From positions 109,907-173,906 of the forward strand of contig QKFD01000108.1 in the NCBI GenBank assembly GCA_003251535.1: DNA of 64,000 nucleotides, written 5' to 3'. Shown in pieces: positions 17,710-26,149 of the stretch. This stretch comes from Chromatiales bacterium. Lineage in GTDB: Bacteria; Pseudomonadota; Gammaproteobacteria; Thiohalomonadales; Thiohalomonadaceae. Each line of letters begins with the position of its first letter. Positions within the stretch are counted from its first letter, which is position 1. The position numbers and the translations under genes were made by a program. The notes under the pieces are model-generated. The model was not told the DNA's origin. It saw only the letters and a list, made by a program, of their open reading frames with translations, and did no database searches.

Positions 17710-18339
17710 ATGTCACACCACAAAATCGAGCTGCCAACACCAGAAGAGGCGCTTCCCGGCCGGGCTGTGCCACTGCATGTCCCAGAGTTCCACCATGTCC
17801 ACGGGGCGCGGATGCGACCCCCTTTTCCCGAGGGGTTGGAGTATGCGCTATTTGGCCTCGGCTGCTTCTGGGGGGCGGAAAAGCGTTTCTGGGCGTTGGC
17901 CGGGGTCTACACCACCATGGTCGGTTACGCCGGGGGGTGGACCCGCAATCCTACCTACGAGGAGATCTGCTCGGGCTACACGGGCCACACCGAGGTGGTG
18001 CGGCTGCTGTTTGACCCCAGCAAGGTGAGCTATCAGCAGCTACTCAGCCAGTTTTGGGAGGCCCACAACCCCACCCAGGGGATGCGTCAGGGTAACGATA
18101 TCGGCACCCAGTACCGTTCCGCCATCTACACCTTTGGCGCCGAACAGCAGACCCTCGCCCTCGCCTCTCGGGAGCGCTATCAGGCGGCCCTTGCCGCCGC
18201 CGGTTATGGGCCCATTACCACCGAGATCGTAGATGCCCCGGAGTTTTACTACGCCGAGGAGTACCACCAGCAGTATCTGGCAAAGCATCCTGCGGGTTAC
18301 TGCGGTTTGGGCGGGATCGGGGTGAACTACCCCACGTAG
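17710..18339 (+). CDS. msrA: Peptide methionine-S-sulfoxide reductase MsrA
   Basis: A 209-residue enzyme with the catalytic motif [11 protein letters not shown] (Cys about 57) and [14 protein letters not shown] and [11 protein letters not shown]-terminal resolving Cys lies in GYCGLGG. It reduces methionine-S-sulfoxide in proteins using thioredoxin, which is encoded nearby. The ATG is chosen for AAGGAGAG five bases upstream; the longer frame lacks similarity. The N-terminal extension (about 45 residues before the catalytic region) resembles the E. coli form. Confidence 0.96.
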   Translation: MSHHKIELPTPEEALPGRAVPLHVPEFHHVHGARMRPPFPEGLEYALFGLGCFWGAEKRFWALAGVYTTMVGYAGGWTRNPTYEEICSGYTGHTEVVRLLFDPSKVSYQQLLSQFWEAHNPTQGMRQGNDIGTQYRSAIYTFGAEQQTLALASRERYQAALAAAGYGPITTEIVDAPEFYYAEEYHQQYLAKHPAGYCGLGGIGVNYPT

Positions 18340-18419
18340 TTGGTCTGCTCCCCAGCCGCTCCGGTGCGGGTTGCTCGGCCCGGGGTAGGGTGGACCGCTC
18401 GGTGAGCGGGGGGCGGCGG

Positions 18420-18803
18420 CTAGAACAGGGTTCCGTTGCGAAAGATAGCGATCACCCCATGGTGGCTTGGGGTGGGCGGTGTGGTGCGGCGCTCATACCG
18501 GCGCCGCTCCGGTCCACCCCAGTGGGAGTTATGGGGTGTGCGGCGATCATTGGCGCTATTACGGCAGCGATACTCCCGCACGATCAGCGTCTGGCCACTG
18601 GGTGTGGGGCGGCCCGCCAGTCGCCGGATGGCCTTCTGCGCCACCCGTTCGGAGGCCATCCGCACGACGGCATAGCAGATCTCGCGGCCATCGGCGAGGC
18701 GCTTATGTTCAATATGGAAACCACTATGGCGAAACCCGGCGAACAGCCGAGCCAGCTCGATGGTGGAGACATCGAGCGGGAGGTTGCCGATGAAAAGCTG
18801 CAC
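18420..18803 (-). CDS. Small RRM RNA-binding protein
   Basis: A 127-residue protein. The GTG start has AAGGAGG five bases upstream. Residues 1-75 form an RNA recognition motif: RNP2 is LFIGNL, and RNP1 is degenerate (ICYAVVRM instead of KGFGFV-). Aromatic residues for RNA stacking are fewer than normal. The C-terminus is Arg-rich (PERRRYERRTTPPTP). Bacterial single-RRM proteins of this kind are often cold-induced and bind RNA, but targets are unknown. It is alone on its strand. Confidence 0.8.
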   Translation of the reverse strand: MQLFIGNLPLDVSTIELARLFAGFRHSGFHIEHKRLADGREICYAVVRMASERVAQKAIRRLAGRPTPSGQTLIVREYRCRNSANDRRTPHNSHWGGPERRRYERRTTPPTPSHHGVIAIFRNGTLF

Positions 18804-18937
18804 TACGCCTCCTTGTCTTGACGTTACGCCGGGGCCACCTCCTGTGTTTGATGCCCGGCTTGGAGGGGGATTCTAACCTGAATCAGGTGTGGGGCTGATC
18901 CCGGTTCAGTCGGGTGGTCGCTGGCCGGGACGAATGC

Positions 18938-19483
18938 TTACCGGTAGGCGTCTGCCAGTTGGGTGTACTGGCTGGCAGAGTAGGCAAAGCGCTCCCGCTC
19001 GACAGGGGTCAGTTGTCGTACCTGGCGGGCGGGCCGGCCGAGCCAGAGCCAGCCGGAGGTGAGTCGTTGACCCGGGGTGACCAAAGAGCCGGCGGCAAGC
19101 AACACCTCGCTCTCAATCACCGCCCCATCCAGCACGATGGCCCCCATGCCGATCAGGCAGCGATCACCCACCACGCAGCCGTGCAGAGTGGCGTTGTGGC
19201 CAACGGTCACCTCATCGCCGATCAGTAGCGGATGCCCCCCAGGGGCCGCGGCATGGTCGTGGGTAACGTGGAGCACGCTGCCATCCTGGACGTTGCTGCA
19301 CCGACCAATGGTGATGGTGTTGACGTCACCCCGTGCCACCACCATGGGCCAGATGGAGCTATCCGCCCCCACCTTGACCTGACCTATCAGCAGCGCTGTT
19401 GGATCGACGTAGGTGGTTGGATCGATCTGGGGCATGTGGTGGAGAAAGGGGCGCAAGGGGCCGCTGGGGGTGACTTTACTCAT
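18938..19483 (-). CDS. Gamma-carbonic anhydrase-like hexapeptide protein (YrdA family)
   Basis: A 181-residue left-handed beta-helix trimer subunit. Its hexapeptide repeats run from about residue 25 to 140 (VDPTALLIGQVKVGADSSIWPMVV). The three zinc His are in VLHVTHD and GHNATLHG. The family binds zinc; many members, including YrdA of E. coli, show weak or no carbonic anhydrase activity, so CO2 hydration is uncertain. The first ATG has no clear Shine-Dalgarno; an internal Met (MPQIDPTTY) is an alternative start. Confidence 0.88.
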   Translation of the reverse strand: MSKVTPSGPLRPFLHHMPQIDPTTYVDPTALLIGQVKVGADSSIWPMVVARGDVNTITIGRCSNVQDGSVLHVTHDHAAAPGGHPLLIGDEVTVGHNATLHGCVVGDRCLIGMGAIVLDGAVIESEVLLAAGSLVTPGQRLTSGWLWLGRPARQVRQLTPVERERFAYSASQYTQLADAYR

Positions 19484-19547
19484 TTGGTCGGATATATTCG
19501 GTCTAAATTTCCTAATATTTTAATATGCTAATTGGAGGCGCCTGTCT

Positions 19548-19979
19548 ATGGCTCTGTTCTCACGCTCTGCGGAGATCCAACCGCCCACCCCCGTTGTGAT
19601 GCCGTCTGCCACCCCGAGCGGCATCGACATTCCCGCGGCTATTCAGGCCCATGTGGGCTGGAAAATCAAGCTTCAGCGCTATCTCAATGGCACCTATGGG
19701 GAGCCGTTAGATGCCCAGGTGGTAGGGGCGGATGACCGCTGTACCTTGGGCCATTGGATCCATGGTGAGGGGGAGGAGCGCTATGGTCACCACCCCCTGT
19801 TTCAGGAGATCAAGACCATCCACGCCGCGTTCCACCGCTGTGCGGGCTCTGTTGTGCAGTGTGTTGATCATGGTGAGCGGGAGCGGGCGGCGGCGATCCT
19901 CAATCAGGGTGATTTCCCGCGCTACTCCGGCCAGATCAAGTCCAAGCTCGCCGCCCTCTGCCTAGAGTTGGAGTTCTGA
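19548..19979 (+). CDS. CZB-domain (chemoreceptor zinc-binding) protein
   Basis: A 143-residue soluble protein with GGAGG nine bases before the ATG. A CZB domain covers about 28-135. Its zinc ligands are the His of AAIQAHVGWK, the CTLGHWIHGEG motif and the His of AAFHRC. CZB domains usually end chemoreceptors or regulate diguanylate cyclases by zinc; here the domain stands alone, without a kinase or receptor part. It could act in trans on the c-di-GMP or chemoreceptor proteins of this region, which is only inference. A strong hairpin follows the stop. Confidence 0.85.
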   Translation: MALFSRSAEIQPPTPVVMPSATPSGIDIPAAIQAHVGWKIKLQRYLNGTYGEPLDAQVVGADDRCTLGHWIHGEGEERYGHHPLFQEIKTIHAAFHRCAGSVVQCVDHGERERAAAILNQGDFPRYSGQIKSKLAALCLELEF

Positions 19980-19989
19980 TCTCCCCGTT

Positions 19990-20015
19990 GCGGTGGCGGC
20001 TGTCCCCGCCACCGC
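19990..20015. terminator. Bidirectional hairpin terminator
   Basis: GCGGTGGCGG (19990-19999) and CCGCCACCGC (20006-20015) form a perfect 10-bp stem with a 6-nt loop, between the convergent CZB and TetR genes. Confidence 0.65.
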
Positions 20016-20018
20016 GGT

Positions 20019-20621
20019 TCAGGTGGTGATCCCTTGTAGCAGCATCTCGATGGCGTTTTGCATCAGTTGATCGAGGTGCTCGGGCTGGGCGAGCCACGAC
20101 TGAATAAAGATCCCATCCATCCCCCCCACCAGCAGATAGGCGATGGCGCGGGCGTCGGTCTCCGCCCGGAACGTGCCTTTGGCCTGACCCCGTTCAATGA
20201 TGCCGATGATCAGCGTGCGGTACTCGTCATACATCGTCGCCAGGTCTTCGGCGTAGTCGTTGCGCATCCCGCGGAGGCTGGCGGCTGCCCAGAAGTCGAG
20301 AAATAGCGGCACAAACTCCCGCTGTTGGATCGCCACCTCGGCCCAGAGGGTGGTGATGCGCCGGATCTGCTCCACCTCATCCTCGATGTCACCAATGGCG
20401 TCCACCATCAGCTCGCCAATCTGCTGGCCAAACCAGCGGAACACCGCGCCGAACAGCGCCTCTTTGTTCTTGAAGTAGATATAGAGCATCCCCTTACTGA
20501 CCCCGGCGCGCTCGGCGATCTCATCCATGGTGGTGGCCTGGTAGCCCCGTTCCGCAAAGACCGCCACCGCGCTCTCCAACAGCTCCGCCTGCCGCTGCTC
20601 TTTATCAACCTTCTTTGCCAT
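20019..20621 (-). CDS. TetR-family transcriptional regulator
   Basis: A 200-residue repressor. The N-terminal helix-turn-helix (about 10-55) reads ATTMDEIAERAGVSKGMLYIYFKNKEALF. The C-terminal ligand and dimer domain resembles TetR_C groups that sense hydrophobic molecules. ATG at 20621 is used; a GTG directly before it is also possible. An 18-bp perfect palindrome lies 18-35 bases upstream, in the space shared with the divergent LolA-like/ABC operon. It therefore most likely represses itself and that operon, releasing when a lipophilic ligand binds. The ligand is unknown. Confidence 0.92.
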   Translation of the reverse strand: MAKKVDKEQRQAELLESAVAVFAERGYQATTMDEIAERAGVSKGMLYIYFKNKEALFGAVFRWFGQQIGELMVDAIGDIEDEVEQIRRITTLWAEVAIQQREFVPLFLDFWAAASLRGMRNDYAEDLATMYDEYRTLIIGIIERGQAKGTFRAETDARAIAYLLVGGMDGIFIQSWLAQPEHLDQLMQNAIEMLLQGITT

Positions 20622-20638
20622 CACTGCCCCATTTATAT

Positions 20639-20656
20639 TGACTGACTAGTCAGTCA
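20639..20656. promoter_or_regulatory. Probable TetR operator (18-bp palindrome)
   Basis: TGACTGACTAGTCAGTCA is a perfect palindrome, placed between the TetR start (20621) and the divergent operon that starts at 20849. The TGAC-GTCA half-site form is common among TetR-family operators. Size and position fit dimer or dimer-pair binding. Confidence 0.85.
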
Positions 20657-20848
20657 TTGATACGGTGAATCCCCAGACAGACCTCGCACTCCCCCTACTG
20701 GTGACCAACCGTGATGGGGAGCGGCCGCTCAACCCTGTGGTGGGGTGCGAGGAGGCGGGCGTACCTCTCTATACTGCGGGCCAGGCCCGTGTAGTCCGCC
20801 GCCCAGCGGGCGCTCCGCCCTCACCATCTCGAACGCAAGGGAGGCAGT

Positions 20849-21622
20849 ATGTTGACGCCCAAGGTCCAGGTCAAAGGTGCAGTGGGGTTGGCGCTGCTCT
20901 GTCTACTATTGGCAACGGCGCTGCCGGTGGAGGCGATCGAGGTAGGGGAGTTGGTGCGCCACATCGATAGCCTCTGGCGGGGGGAGACCTCCCACGCCGC
21001 CATGACCATGACGGTGAAGACCCGTCGCTATGAGCGCAGCATGACCATGGAGGCGTGGTCGCGGGGCAAGGGCTACTCCCTAGTGGTGATCCGCCAGCCC
21101 ATTAAAGATCGCGGGATCGCCACCCTCAAGGTCAAGGAGAACATCTGGAACTACCTGCCCAAGATCAATCGGGTCACCAAGGTGCCGTCGAGCATGATGT
21201 CCGGCTCGTGGATGGGTAGCCACTTCACCAACGACGATCTGGTGAAGGAGAGCACCTTTGAGGATGACTACGACTCCCAGTTGAGCTTCACCGGCAGCCG
21301 CGATGGTCAATCGATCTATGAGTTGACGGCACTGCCGAAACCCAATGCCGCCGTGGTGTGGGGCAAGGTGGTCATGGTGATCGATCAAACCACGTTGGCC
21401 CCCTACAACGCCCGCTACTACGACGAAGAGGGCACCCTGGTACGGACCATCCGTTTTGATCACAACTCGGTGATCGATGGTCGCAGCGTGCCGCTCCATC
21501 TCTATCTACAACCGGCGGATAAGCCGGATGAGTCAACGGAGATCGACTACAGCGCCATTGAATTTGGTGTCCCGCTGGAGGCGTCGTTCTTCTCCCTGCA
21601 AAACCTCCAGCAGCGGCATTAA
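20849..21622 (+). CDS. Periplasmic LolA-like lipoprotein-sorting protein
   Basis: A 257-residue exported protein with AAGGGAGG before the ATG and a signal peptide (about 1-29, ALLCLLLATALPVEA). The mature part matches the LolA-like 'outer membrane lipoprotein-sorting protein' group: MTMTVKTRRYERSMTMEAW, IRQPIKDRGIATLKVKENIWNYLP and the SMMSGSWMGSHFTNDDL motif. The fold is a half-barrel with a hydrophobic cavity. It is the first gene of a five-gene operon with two FtsX-like permeases, an ATPase and a barrel, which suggests it carries a lipid or lipoprotein through the periplasm after extraction from the inner membrane. Confidence 0.88.
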   Translation: MLTPKVQVKGAVGLALLCLLLATALPVEAIEVGELVRHIDSLWRGETSHAAMTMTVKTRRYERSMTMEAWSRGKGYSLVVIRQPIKDRGIATLKVKENIWNYLPKINRVTKVPSSMMSGSWMGSHFTNDDLVKESTFEDDYDSQLSFTGSRDGQSIYELTALPKPNAAVVWGKVVMVIDQTTLAPYNARYYDEEGTLVRTIRFDHNSVIDGRSVPLHLYLQPADKPDESTEIDYSAIEFGVPLEASFFSLQNLQQRH

Positions 21623-21631
21623 GGGGCGATC

Positions 21632-22951
21632 ATGTCGATCCCAACCACTGCTGCGGCGCCACTCCAGCGTCTCGCGCTGTTGCTGTTCATCGCCTGGCGC
21701 AACCTCTGGCGTAACCCCGCCCGCAGTGCATTGACCATCTCGGCCCTGGTGGGGGGGCTGATTGTGGTGATCCTCTACGCCTCGCTGCTGGAGGGGATGA
21801 TGCGGCAGATGGTGCGCTACGCCACCGAGGTGACCACCGGCCACCTCCAGATCCATCGCCAGGCTTATATCGATGATCGAGATCTCTACGCCACCCTCCC
21901 CAGCGACTACCTAGCGCATATCGAACACGATCTCCCCACGCTCCACGTCGCCCCCCGCCTCTATGCCGCGGCCCTTGCCAGCTCTGCCACCACCTCCGTG
22001 GGGGCGTTGATCGAGGCGGTGGATCCCGTCCGCGAGCCGGCGGTGACCACCATGTTGAGCCACCTGCGGAGGGGCGAGGCGAGCCTCGGGCTCAGCGCCA
22101 GCACCAGCTCCGCGGCCAGTCGTTACAACGTGATTGTGGGGGCGCAGCTGGCCAAGAATATGGGCGTTGCGCCGGGGGATGAGTTGGTGTTGGTGACCCA
22201 GGCCGCGGATGGCAGTATCGGCAATGATCTCTACCGCGTCGCCGCGGTGCTCAAACCGCTGGAGCCCAACTTCGATCGCATGGGGGTACTGATGTCGATC
22301 GAGGCCTATCGACAGTTGATGTCTCTGGAGAGTGGCTTCCATGAGCTGGCCATCAAACTGGATGACATCGGCACCTTGGCCACGGATCAGCAGCAGCTAG
22401 TGGACGAGCTGGCCGCGCTGCAACGGCAGCAGCCGCTCGATACCTTGGGGGGTGAGGCCGTGGTGCGCAACTGGCAGCAGCTGACCCCTGCTGTGGCCGA
22501 CATGCTGCAACTGAGCCGCTCGATGCTGATAATACTGGGGTTCATTGTGGTGGGGCTCGCCTCTCTGGGGATGCTCAACACCATGTTGATGGCGGTGCAT
22601 GAGCGCAGTCACGAGTTCGGCATTCTGCTGGCCATCGGCATGAAGCGTCGCTGGTTGCTGTTGATGGTGATGTGGGAGTCGCTACTGCTCGCCCTGGTGG
22701 CGGCGTTGCTGGGGTCGCTCTTGGGACTCCCGCTGGCGCACTATCTAGCGACCCATGGCATCGATTTCAGCGCCAGTATGCCGGACGGTTACGACTGGGG
22801 CGGTATTGTGTTCGAGCCGGTGATGAGGGGTTACCTTGAACCGAGTCAGGTTGTACAGGCCTGCGTCTTGACCTTGCTGGTGAGCCTCTTGGCCTCCCTC
22901 CTCCCCGCCTGGCACACGGCGCGACTCAAACCGGCGGAGGTGCTGCGGTGA
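21632..22951 (+). CDS. ABC transporter permease, FtsX/MacB type (1)
   Basis: A 439-residue membrane protein starting 9 bases after the LolA-like gene. Helix 1 is at about 32-52 after an amphipathic start (IAWRNLWRNPARSALTI). A large periplasmic domain (about 55-285) follows, then three helices of the FtsX domain (SMLIILGFIVVGLASLGMLNTMLMA and onwards). This is the LolC/LolE/MacB type VII layout, where periplasmic movement rather than transmembrane passage does the work. It pairs with the next permease, whose GTG start overlaps this stop by 4 bases. Confidence 0.9.
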   Translation: MSIPTTAAAPLQRLALLLFIAWRNLWRNPARSALTISALVGGLIVVILYASLLEGMMRQMVRYATEVTTGHLQIHRQAYIDDRDLYATLPSDYLAHIEHDLPTLHVAPRLYAAALASSATTSVGALIEAVDPVREPAVTTMLSHLRRGEASLGLSASTSSAASRYNVIVGAQLAKNMGVAPGDELVLVTQAADGSIGNDLYRVAAVLKPLEPNFDRMGVLMSIEAYRQLMSLESGFHELAIKLDDIGTLATDQQQLVDELAALQRQQPLDTLGGEAVVRNWQQLTPAVADMLQLSRSMLIILGFIVVGLASLGMLNTMLMAVHERSHEFGILLAIGMKRRWLLLMVMWESLLLALVAALLGSLLGLPLAHYLATHGIDFSASMPDGYDWGGIVFEPVMRGYLEPSQVVQACVLTLLVSLLASLLPAWHTARLKPAEVLR

Positions 22952-24225
22952 GCCGACCACACAGCCACATGCCGCTCTCCATGCTGCTGATGTTGGCCTG
23001 GCGCAACCTCTGGCGCCAGCGGCGGCGCACCGCCATCACCCTGAGTTCCATCGCCATCGGTTTTGGATTAGCGGTGCTCGCCATCGGCATCGGTGATGGC
23101 AGCCACAACTCCATGGTGCGCAACGCCATCCAGTTGGGTGAGGGCCATCTGGCGGTGCAGGCGCCGGGCTATCTGGAGGCGCCGGCCAACTACAAATTCC
23201 TGGCCGATGGGCGCGCCCTCCAGGCGCGCTTGACCGCCCTCCAGGTGGCCGGCGCCATCGAGCCGCGCATCTCGCTCCAGGTACTGGCCAGCAGTGCCAA
23301 CAACTCCAGTGGCGCCAGCCTGGAGGGGATGCGGATCGATAGCGATCCGCGAGTGGCAATGCTGCAACCCAAGCTCATCGCCGGGCAGTGGCTGACCGCC
23401 GCTGATCAACGTGGCCTGCTGATGGGTGACGGTATGGCGCGTCGGCTCAAGGTCAAGGTGGGCAGTAAGGTGGTGTTGATGGCCGGCAAACAGGGGGGCG
23501 ACTCCCAGGCCCAGCTCGGTCGGGTGCGCGGGATCTTCGACTCCCACGTGGATGAGCTGGATGACTATCTGATCCTCAGTGACCTCCCCTTCGCACGCTA
23601 CTTCCTAGAGGGTGAAGGGGGCGTGGCTGCTCAACTGCCGGTGACCCGCTTCTCCCTCTTCCTCGATGATCCCCAGGGCATGGGCTACTGGAAAGGGGTG
23701 TTGCGCACTGCCCTCGCGGATGAGCCCGTGGTGGTGTTGGATTGGCACGAAATGATGCCGCAGCTGGTGCAGTTCATTGTCATCGACGATGTGGGTAACT
23801 ATGTCTTCCTCGGCCTGATCCTGATCATGGTGCTGTTTGGCATCCTCAATACCGTACTGATGGGGGTGCTGGAGCGGACGCGGGAGTTCGGCCTGCTGCG
23901 CGCCTTGGGATTAGGGCGCTATCAGTTACTGCTGTTGGTGTTGTGCGAATCGCTGCTGCTCAGCCTGTTGGCCGTGGTCATTGGCTGGGCGGTCGGCGGG
24001 GGGGCCCACTGGTGGTTCTCGCAACACGGTATCGATTTTTCCGCCTTGATGGGGGGGAAGACCGCCATCGCCGGCACCTTTATGGATCCGGTGATTTATA
24101 CCGAGCTGTCGGCGGAGCGGGTGATCCAACTGACCCTCCTCATCTTCTGCGTCACCCTCGCCTCGGGCATCTATCCTGCGCTCAAGGCGGCTCGGGTGAC
24201 GCCGGTGGCGGCACTGCGCACCTGA
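22948..24225 (+). CDS. ABC transporter permease, FtsX/MacB type (2)
   Basis: A 425-residue protein with the same architecture as its neighbour: MLAWRNLWRQRRRTAITLSS, helix 1, a periplasmic domain (about 50-275), and three C-terminal helices (VFLGLILIMVLFGILNTVLMG). The GTG start overlaps the preceding stop (GTGA), so translation is coupled. The two permeases probably form a heterodimer, like LolC-LolE. A duplication origin is likely because both share the N-terminal AWRNLWR motif. Confidence 0.9.
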   Translation: MSRPHSHMPLSMLLMLAWRNLWRQRRRTAITLSSIAIGFGLAVLAIGIGDGSHNSMVRNAIQLGEGHLAVQAPGYLEAPANYKFLADGRALQARLTALQVAGAIEPRISLQVLASSANNSSGASLEGMRIDSDPRVAMLQPKLIAGQWLTAADQRGLLMGDGMARRLKVKVGSKVVLMAGKQGGDSQAQLGRVRGIFDSHVDELDDYLILSDLPFARYFLEGEGGVAAQLPVTRFSLFLDDPQGMGYWKGVLRTALADEPVVVLDWHEMMPQLVQFIVIDDVGNYVFLGLILIMVLFGILNTVLMGVLERTREFGLLRALGLGRYQLLLLVLCESLLLSLLAVVIGWAVGGGAHWWFSQHGIDFSALMGGKTAIAGTFMDPVIYTELSAERVIQLTLLIFCVTLASGIYPALKAARVTPVAALRT

Positions 24226-24243
24226 ACCGATGGAGTTATCGAT

Positions 24244-24945
24244 ATGGCACTGCTCACACTAGAGGGGATCAGCAAGCGCTACCGTCAGGGCGAGGTGGAG
24301 GTGCAGGCACTGCACGCGATCGATCTGACCGTGGCGGAGGGTGAGTTTGCCGCCTTAGTCGGCCCCTCTGGCTCCGGCAAGACCACCTTGCTCAATATCA
24401 TCGGTGGCCTCGACGCGCCGAGCAGCGGCCAGGTCCGCCTCGATGCGACCGAACTCACGGCGCTCAGCGAGGCGGCGCTCTCCGATTTCCGGCTATTCCA
24501 GCTCGGTTTTGTCTTCCAGGCCTACAACCTGGTGCCGGTCTTGAGCGCGCTGGAGAATGTCGAGCTGGTGATGGTGCTGCAAGGGCGCAGCGACCACGAG
24601 CGGCGGGCACGGGCCGAACACTATCTGGAGTTGGTTGGGCTGAAGGCACTCATGCACCGGCGACCCGCGGCGCTCTCTGGGGGCCAGCAGCAGCGGGTGG
24701 CCGTGGCCCGGGCACTGGCGGCGGGGCCACGCCTGGTGCTGGCCGACGAGCCGACGGCCAATCTCGATTCCGAGAACGCCGAGGCGCTACTCGATAGCAT
24801 GTATCACCTCGCCCGCGAGGAGCGGATCACCTTTCTCTTCTCCACCCACGATCCGCGGGTGATGGCCCGCGCCGAGCGCATCATCACCCTGCGTGATGGC
24901 CAGATCGTCAGCGACCAGCGCCCCCATGCCGCGGCGACTGCATAG
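24244..24945 (+). CDS. ABC transporter ATP-binding protein, LolD/MacB type
   Basis: A 233-residue nucleotide-binding subunit: Walker [10 protein letters not shown] (about 41-49), Q-loop [16 protein letters not shown], signature [15 protein letters not shown], Walker [13 protein letters not shown] and the H-loop STHDPRV. The sequence belongs to the LolD/MacB/FtsE group and partners the two FtsX-type permeases directly upstream. It energises extraction or mechanotransmission at the inner membrane. The next gene starts within its last 20 bases. Confidence 0.94.
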   Translation: MALLTLEGISKRYRQGEVEVQALHAIDLTVAEGEFAALVGPSGSGKTTLLNIIGGLDAPSSGQVRLDATELTALSEAALSDFRLFQLGFVFQAYNLVPVLSALENVELVMVLQGRSDHERRARAEHYLELVGLKALMHRRPAALSGGQQQRVAVARALAAGPRLVLADEPTANLDSENAEALLDSMYHLAREERITFLFSTHDPRVMARAERIITLRDGQIVSDQRPHAAATA

Positions 24946-26149
24946 TGGCTGGCTCCTCGTCTGTGCGCTGTTGCCGGGTATTGCGACAGCAACCGAGCTG
25001 ACTGGGCGGCTCTCCGCCCTCGGCTCTGCCGCCTGGGCCGGGCGGGGCGAGTTTGGTTATGAGGGCGGCCACTACACCCCGCTCGTGGCCGACCAGCAGA
25101 GCCTGCGCTTGATGCTGGATGATGGTGGCGCGGCGGCGGAGTGGTCGCTACACCTGAAGCTGGCACGGCAGCACTTGGCGGGCTACAGCACCACCCCCAC
25201 CGCCAGCGCACTGTTCCGCTACGACGACATGGCCGGTGACTGGTTTCGGGCCGGGGGCGGGCGTCATGTGACCCAGGTCGGTTACGAGTTAGATCGGGCG
25301 TTTTACCGGCGCCACTTTGGCCACCTCAGCCTGGCGCTCGGACGCCAACCCATCGACTGGGGGAGCGGTCGCTTTTGGCAGCCGCTGAATGTGTTTGGTG
25401 CCTTCGCCCCCACCGATCTCGATACCGACTTCAAGCCGGGGATCGATGCGCTGCTGCTCGACTGGTACCCCTCCACCTTCTCCTCATTGAGTGCCGCCTA
25501 TGTGGCCAGACCCCAGCACGCCTCCCAGGCCGCCCCGCAGGCGAGTGGCGCCCTCTACTATCGGCGCCAGGTGGGGGAGCAGTCTGAGCTGTCGCTGCTG
25601 GGGGGGAGTGTCCTGGGGAGTGGCGTGGTTGGCGGCGCCTTCGAGAGCGCTTGGTGGGGGATGGGGTGGCGGGTCGAGGGGGTTCAGTATCAGTGGCGGG
25701 AGAGTCGGGAGCGCTATGCCTTTTGGATCGCCGGCATCGATTATCAGTTTGACGATGGCACGCTGATCGCCGCCGAGTGGTATGACAACGGCCACGGTGC
25801 CGACACCTCCGCAGATCTGGCGGCCACCGCCAGCGAGCCGCGGGTGCTCTATGGGCTGCAACCACAGCTGGGTCGGCGCTTGTTGGGGGTGTCGTTGGAG
25901 CGCGATCTCACGCCGCTACTCCACGGCCGGTACACCCTGTTGGCGGCACCACTCGATACCGCTGAGGCCACGCCCGCCACCTCTGTGCTGCACCAGCTCA
26001 CCCTCACCTACTCCATGAGTAACGAGTCAGACCTGCTCCTTTCACTATTGGTGGCCAGCGGCCGCGGGCTGGGGGCGGTTGGGCAGGTGCAGTCGGAGTT
26101 TGGCCACCTGCCGACGGCCTTGACCCTACGGCTGCGCCTCTACTTTTAG
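24926..26149 (+). CDS. Outer-membrane beta-barrel protein of the ABC operon
   Basis: A 407-residue protein starting at ATG 24926, overlapping the ATPase gene by 20 bases. A signal peptide (GWLLVCALLPGIATA) precedes a Gly/aromatic-rich sequence with alternating polarity, and the last residue is Phe (LRLRLYF), typical for barrels. The stretch LALGRQPIDWGSGRFWQP resembles porin-like families in which an arginine and aspartate line the pore. No exact family is recognised. Its place at the operon end suggests it receives or anchors what the LolA-like protein and ABC complex move to the outer membrane. It overlaps srkA by 4 bases (convergent). Confidence 0.8.
   Translation: MPRRLHSGWLLVCALLPGIATATELTGRLSALGSAAWAGRGEFGYEGGHYTPLVADQQSLRLMLDDGGAAAEWSLHLKLARQHLAGYSTTPTASALFRYDDMAGDWFRAGGGRHVTQVGYELDRAFYRRHFGHLSLALGRQPIDWGSGRFWQPLNVFGAFAPTDLDTDFKPGIDALLLDWYPSTFSSLSAAYVARPQHASQAAPQASGALYYRRQVGEQSELSLLGGSVLGSGVVGGAFESAWWGMGWRVEGVQYQWRESRERYAFWIAGIDYQFDDGTLIAAEWYDNGHGADTSADLAATASEPRVLYGLQPQLGRRLLGVSLERDLTPLLHGRYTLLAAPLDTAEATPATSVLHQLTLTYSMSNESDLLLSLLVASGRGLGAVGQVQSEFGHLPTALTLRLRLYF

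Noticed and set aside
20665..20970. 101-residue plus-strand frame before the LolA-like gene
   Set aside because: It overlaps the operator/promoter region and the start of the real gene in another frame.
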